NCBI RefSeq assembly: GCF_014384965.1
Contig: NZ_JACRSW010000009.1
Location: 97,499-161,498, forward strand
Reading direction: 5' to 3'
DNA length: 64,000 nt
Origin: Jutongia hominis
Lineage (GTDB): Bacteria > Bacillota > Clostridia > Lachnospirales > Lachnospiraceae
Part shown: one piece after another, positions 62,341-64,000 of the stretch
Layout of the letters: every line of letters starts with the position of its first letter
Numbering within the stretch: position 1 is the first letter of the stretch
Made by a program: the position numbers and the translations under genes
Notes under the pieces: model-generated
Told to the model about the DNA's origin: nothing
The model's database searches: none
The model's input: only the letters and a program-made list of their open reading frames with translations

Positions 62341-63763
62341 TTTGAGTTTCCCCTTTTTTTTCAGAAGCTAAATCACATCCAAATTAAAAAAGCAAAAACA
62401 CTGCACTAATGTTATAATTAAATCACGACAAAATAAATAAAACAAAGGAGTGTTTTTGCATGATTAATTGTAACAGATTGGGATATGAAATTAAACGGGA
62501 TTTATCAAATTTCTCAGAAAAAATTTCGAACGGATTGAAACGACCACAAAGCAAATTTCTTTTACAAATGATTTATGGTATTTTAGCTGGAAATAAAGTT
62601 CATCTGAGTGAGATTGCTCGTTCTTTAAATGAGACGATTTTATTAAAGAAAACAATTGAAAGACTTTCAAGAAATTTTTTTGCCTTTAACCAAAAGGAAA
62701 CGGTTATGGAAAACTATATTTCAGAGGTTAAAAAACAGATAAACGAAGAACAGGCGGTTATTGTCATTGATAATTCTGATATCACCAAACCATGCAGTCC
62801 GAAAATGGAAGCGATTTCTGATGTCCATGACGGAAGTACAGGAGAAATCAGAAAGGGATATTTTACTGTGGAGGCTGCTGTTCTTTCACAGAATAAAAAA
62901 ATGCCTCTTCCCGTCTACGAAAAAGTCTTTTCGGCGGCTGAAAACGGTTTTATCAGTGCGACACATGAGAATCTCCAATGTTTGAAGTCGTTGTCTGCAC
63001 ATTTCTCAAAGAATTGTGTTCGTACACTTGACAGAGGATTTGACGCAAATGATTACTACAGATACTTCTTGCAGAATGATGAAAAATTTGTAATTCGTTC
63101 AAAAAAGAATCGTAATGTTATTTATAACGGAAAAACATAAAACATTATGGATGTTGCAGGTAAATATAAAGGGAATTATCGAATGGATTTTAAGGATAAA
63201 CATGGCAAAAAGATAGAATGTAAAATTAGTTATATTCCTGTACGGTTATGTGAATTTCCAAACAAGGCTCTGGTTCTTGTGGCAGTATATGGTTTTGGTA
63301 TGTAGCCAATGTTAATGCTTACAAATTTAGATGTATCTGAAAAGAAAAAATTATGTATGATTGCAACAAAAGTATATCTGATGCGATGGGGGATTGAGGA
63401 ATATTTCAAGTTCAAAAAACAACAATTCAAATTGGAAGATTTACGGGTAATGTCTTTGTAATTAATCCGTAATTTAAATCTGTTTGCAACACTCGCCACT
63501 GGCTATATTGGTATGATGAGTTGTGAAAAAGAAGATACTATTTTTATGCTGGAATTAAAGGAATGTTCTAAGCGTATTTTTGATGTACCCCAATTTATTT
63601 TTTATGGATTAGGTTATGCCATTGAGCGTGTCCTTGCCAGAACACACTCAGGCATAAAAGGTTTCCTTTTGAAAAAAGAACAATCACAACAACTGACACT
63701 GGCTGAATGCTTTGCTGTATTGGGTTTCAAGTGATAGCGGTTTGAAAAATGGGGAAACTCAAA
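62341..63763 (+). mobile_element. IS4-like insertion sequence with intact ends and 9-bp target duplication
   Basis: The ends are the 13-bp perfect inverted repeats TTTGAGTTTCCCC (62341-62353) and GGGGAAACTCAAA (63751-63763). The direct repeat ATATTAAAA flanks both sides (62332-62340 and 63764-63772). The element is 1423 bp. It inserted in an AT-rich intergenic site; no interrupted gene is recognised in the 360 bp to the left or in the DNA to the right. Confidence 0.85.
62460..63734 (+). pseudogene. IS4-like transposase with three in-frame stops
   Basis: One continuous frame encodes a DDE transposase interrupted by stops at 63138 (TAA), 63303 (TAG) and 63459 (TAA), with no frameshift. The first Asp is in IVIDNSDITKP, the second in TLDRGFDANDYY, and the Glu region is YLMRWGIEEYFKFKK. 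Each stop differs from a likely sense codon by one base. Intact TIRs and the target duplication mean the copy could still be moved in trans. Confidence 0.85.
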
Positions 63764-63955
63764 ATATTAAAAAATGCTTAAGGTGCTTAAAGCAAGAGAA
63801 CGATTGTGCCGAAAAAGATGTACTTTAGACTGTTGTGAAAAAATTGAAATAGAAAGATAATAAAGAAAAAATGGGGGATAATCCCTCTAGCGTAGGGGAG
63901 TTGTCACCCACCTCCCAAGCTGATATGATAAGTATCAGAAGGACAGGTGATTGCT

Positions 63956-64000
63956 ATGAGTTATAACAAATATCCAAAGGAAATGAAGGAAGCCATAATA
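63956..64000 (+). CDS. Partial CDS at window end (possible transposase)
   Basis: ATG 63956, preceded by AAGGACAGG, opens a frame coding MSYNKYPKEMKEAII that is cut by the window end. KYPKExKEAI resembles the start of HTH-type transposase proteins, but 15 residues are too few for a firm call. A GGGGATAATCCC-containing inverted repeat upstream (about 63872-63925) could be the end of an insertion sequence. Confidence 0.3.
   Translation, partial: MSYNKYPKEMKEAII

Overview
The window reads as low-GC Clostridia DNA, most likely family Lachnospiraceae. The reasons are strong AGGAGG-type ribosome binding sites, AT-rich intergenic DNA, a single-chain glycyl-tRNA synthetase, pyruvate phosphate dikinase, and a set of secreted GH5 enzymes that carry lysine-rich Ig-like modules. 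I associate those modules with Coprococcus/Roseburia-type gut fibre degraders; the genus is a guess. No rRNA, tRNA or CRISPR array was recognised.

Layout. 0-5.5 kb: a P1B-type metal ATPase with a small DUF6110-like partner, an HD-GYP protein, a DUF1292 protein and an AraC regulator. 5.9-10.7 kb: an operon divergent from the AraC gene, encoding an intracellular GH5, a GPH-family sugar:cation symporter and a GH42 beta-galactosidase. 10.9-15.5 kb: a hypothetical protein, a Fe-S DinG/XPD-like helicase with a membrane-anchored Mrr-like nuclease, and a GNAT acetyltransferase. 15.7-21.2 kb: a biotin locus. bioY diverges from bioB across a BirA-type operator, and bioB is followed by a hot-dog/MaoC-like protein, a thiolase and an acyl-CoA ligase. 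A nitroreductase and glyS follow.

23.9-43.2 kb: seven consecutive secreted proteins on one strand. Four are GH5 glucanases; the other three are two LRR/BspA-like proteins and one non-catalytic protein. Many end in an extremely lysine-rich module. They have their own promoters and terminators, so this looks like a regulon of single genes rather than one operon. A fifth lysine-rich protein, a HepT/MntA (HEPN/MNT) toxin-antitoxin pair and a bipartite acidic/basic secreted protein follow. Then come an orphan lipoprotein binding protein, a GH3 enzyme with repeat-expanded linkers and a CapA-like secreted protein.

The most unusual feature is a pair of oppositely oriented tandem arrays (45.29-45.67 kb, about 3 units; 52.89-53.74 kb, about 7 units) of a 120-123 nt unit. 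Each array starts at the same extended -10 promoter and runs toward a secreted-protein gene on the same strand. Each unit can form three short hairpins with GNA triloops, and the middle loop base tends to change together within a unit or array. I read this as an undescribed structured RNA repeat family; whether it is already catalogued cannot be decided from the sequence alone.

54-64 kb: ppdK, a small zinc-ribbon protein, and an AT-rich two-gene island (membrane protein plus PaaK-like adenylating enzyme). It ends in a mobile-element zone with a decayed IS200/IS605 tnpA tail, an intact-looking IS256-family transposase gene, a lipoprotein gene, and an IS4-like element with intact inverted repeats and a 9-bp target duplication but three in-frame stops. 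Small palindromic elements (MITE-like, about 108-161 bp) and terminator-associated repeats are scattered through the window.
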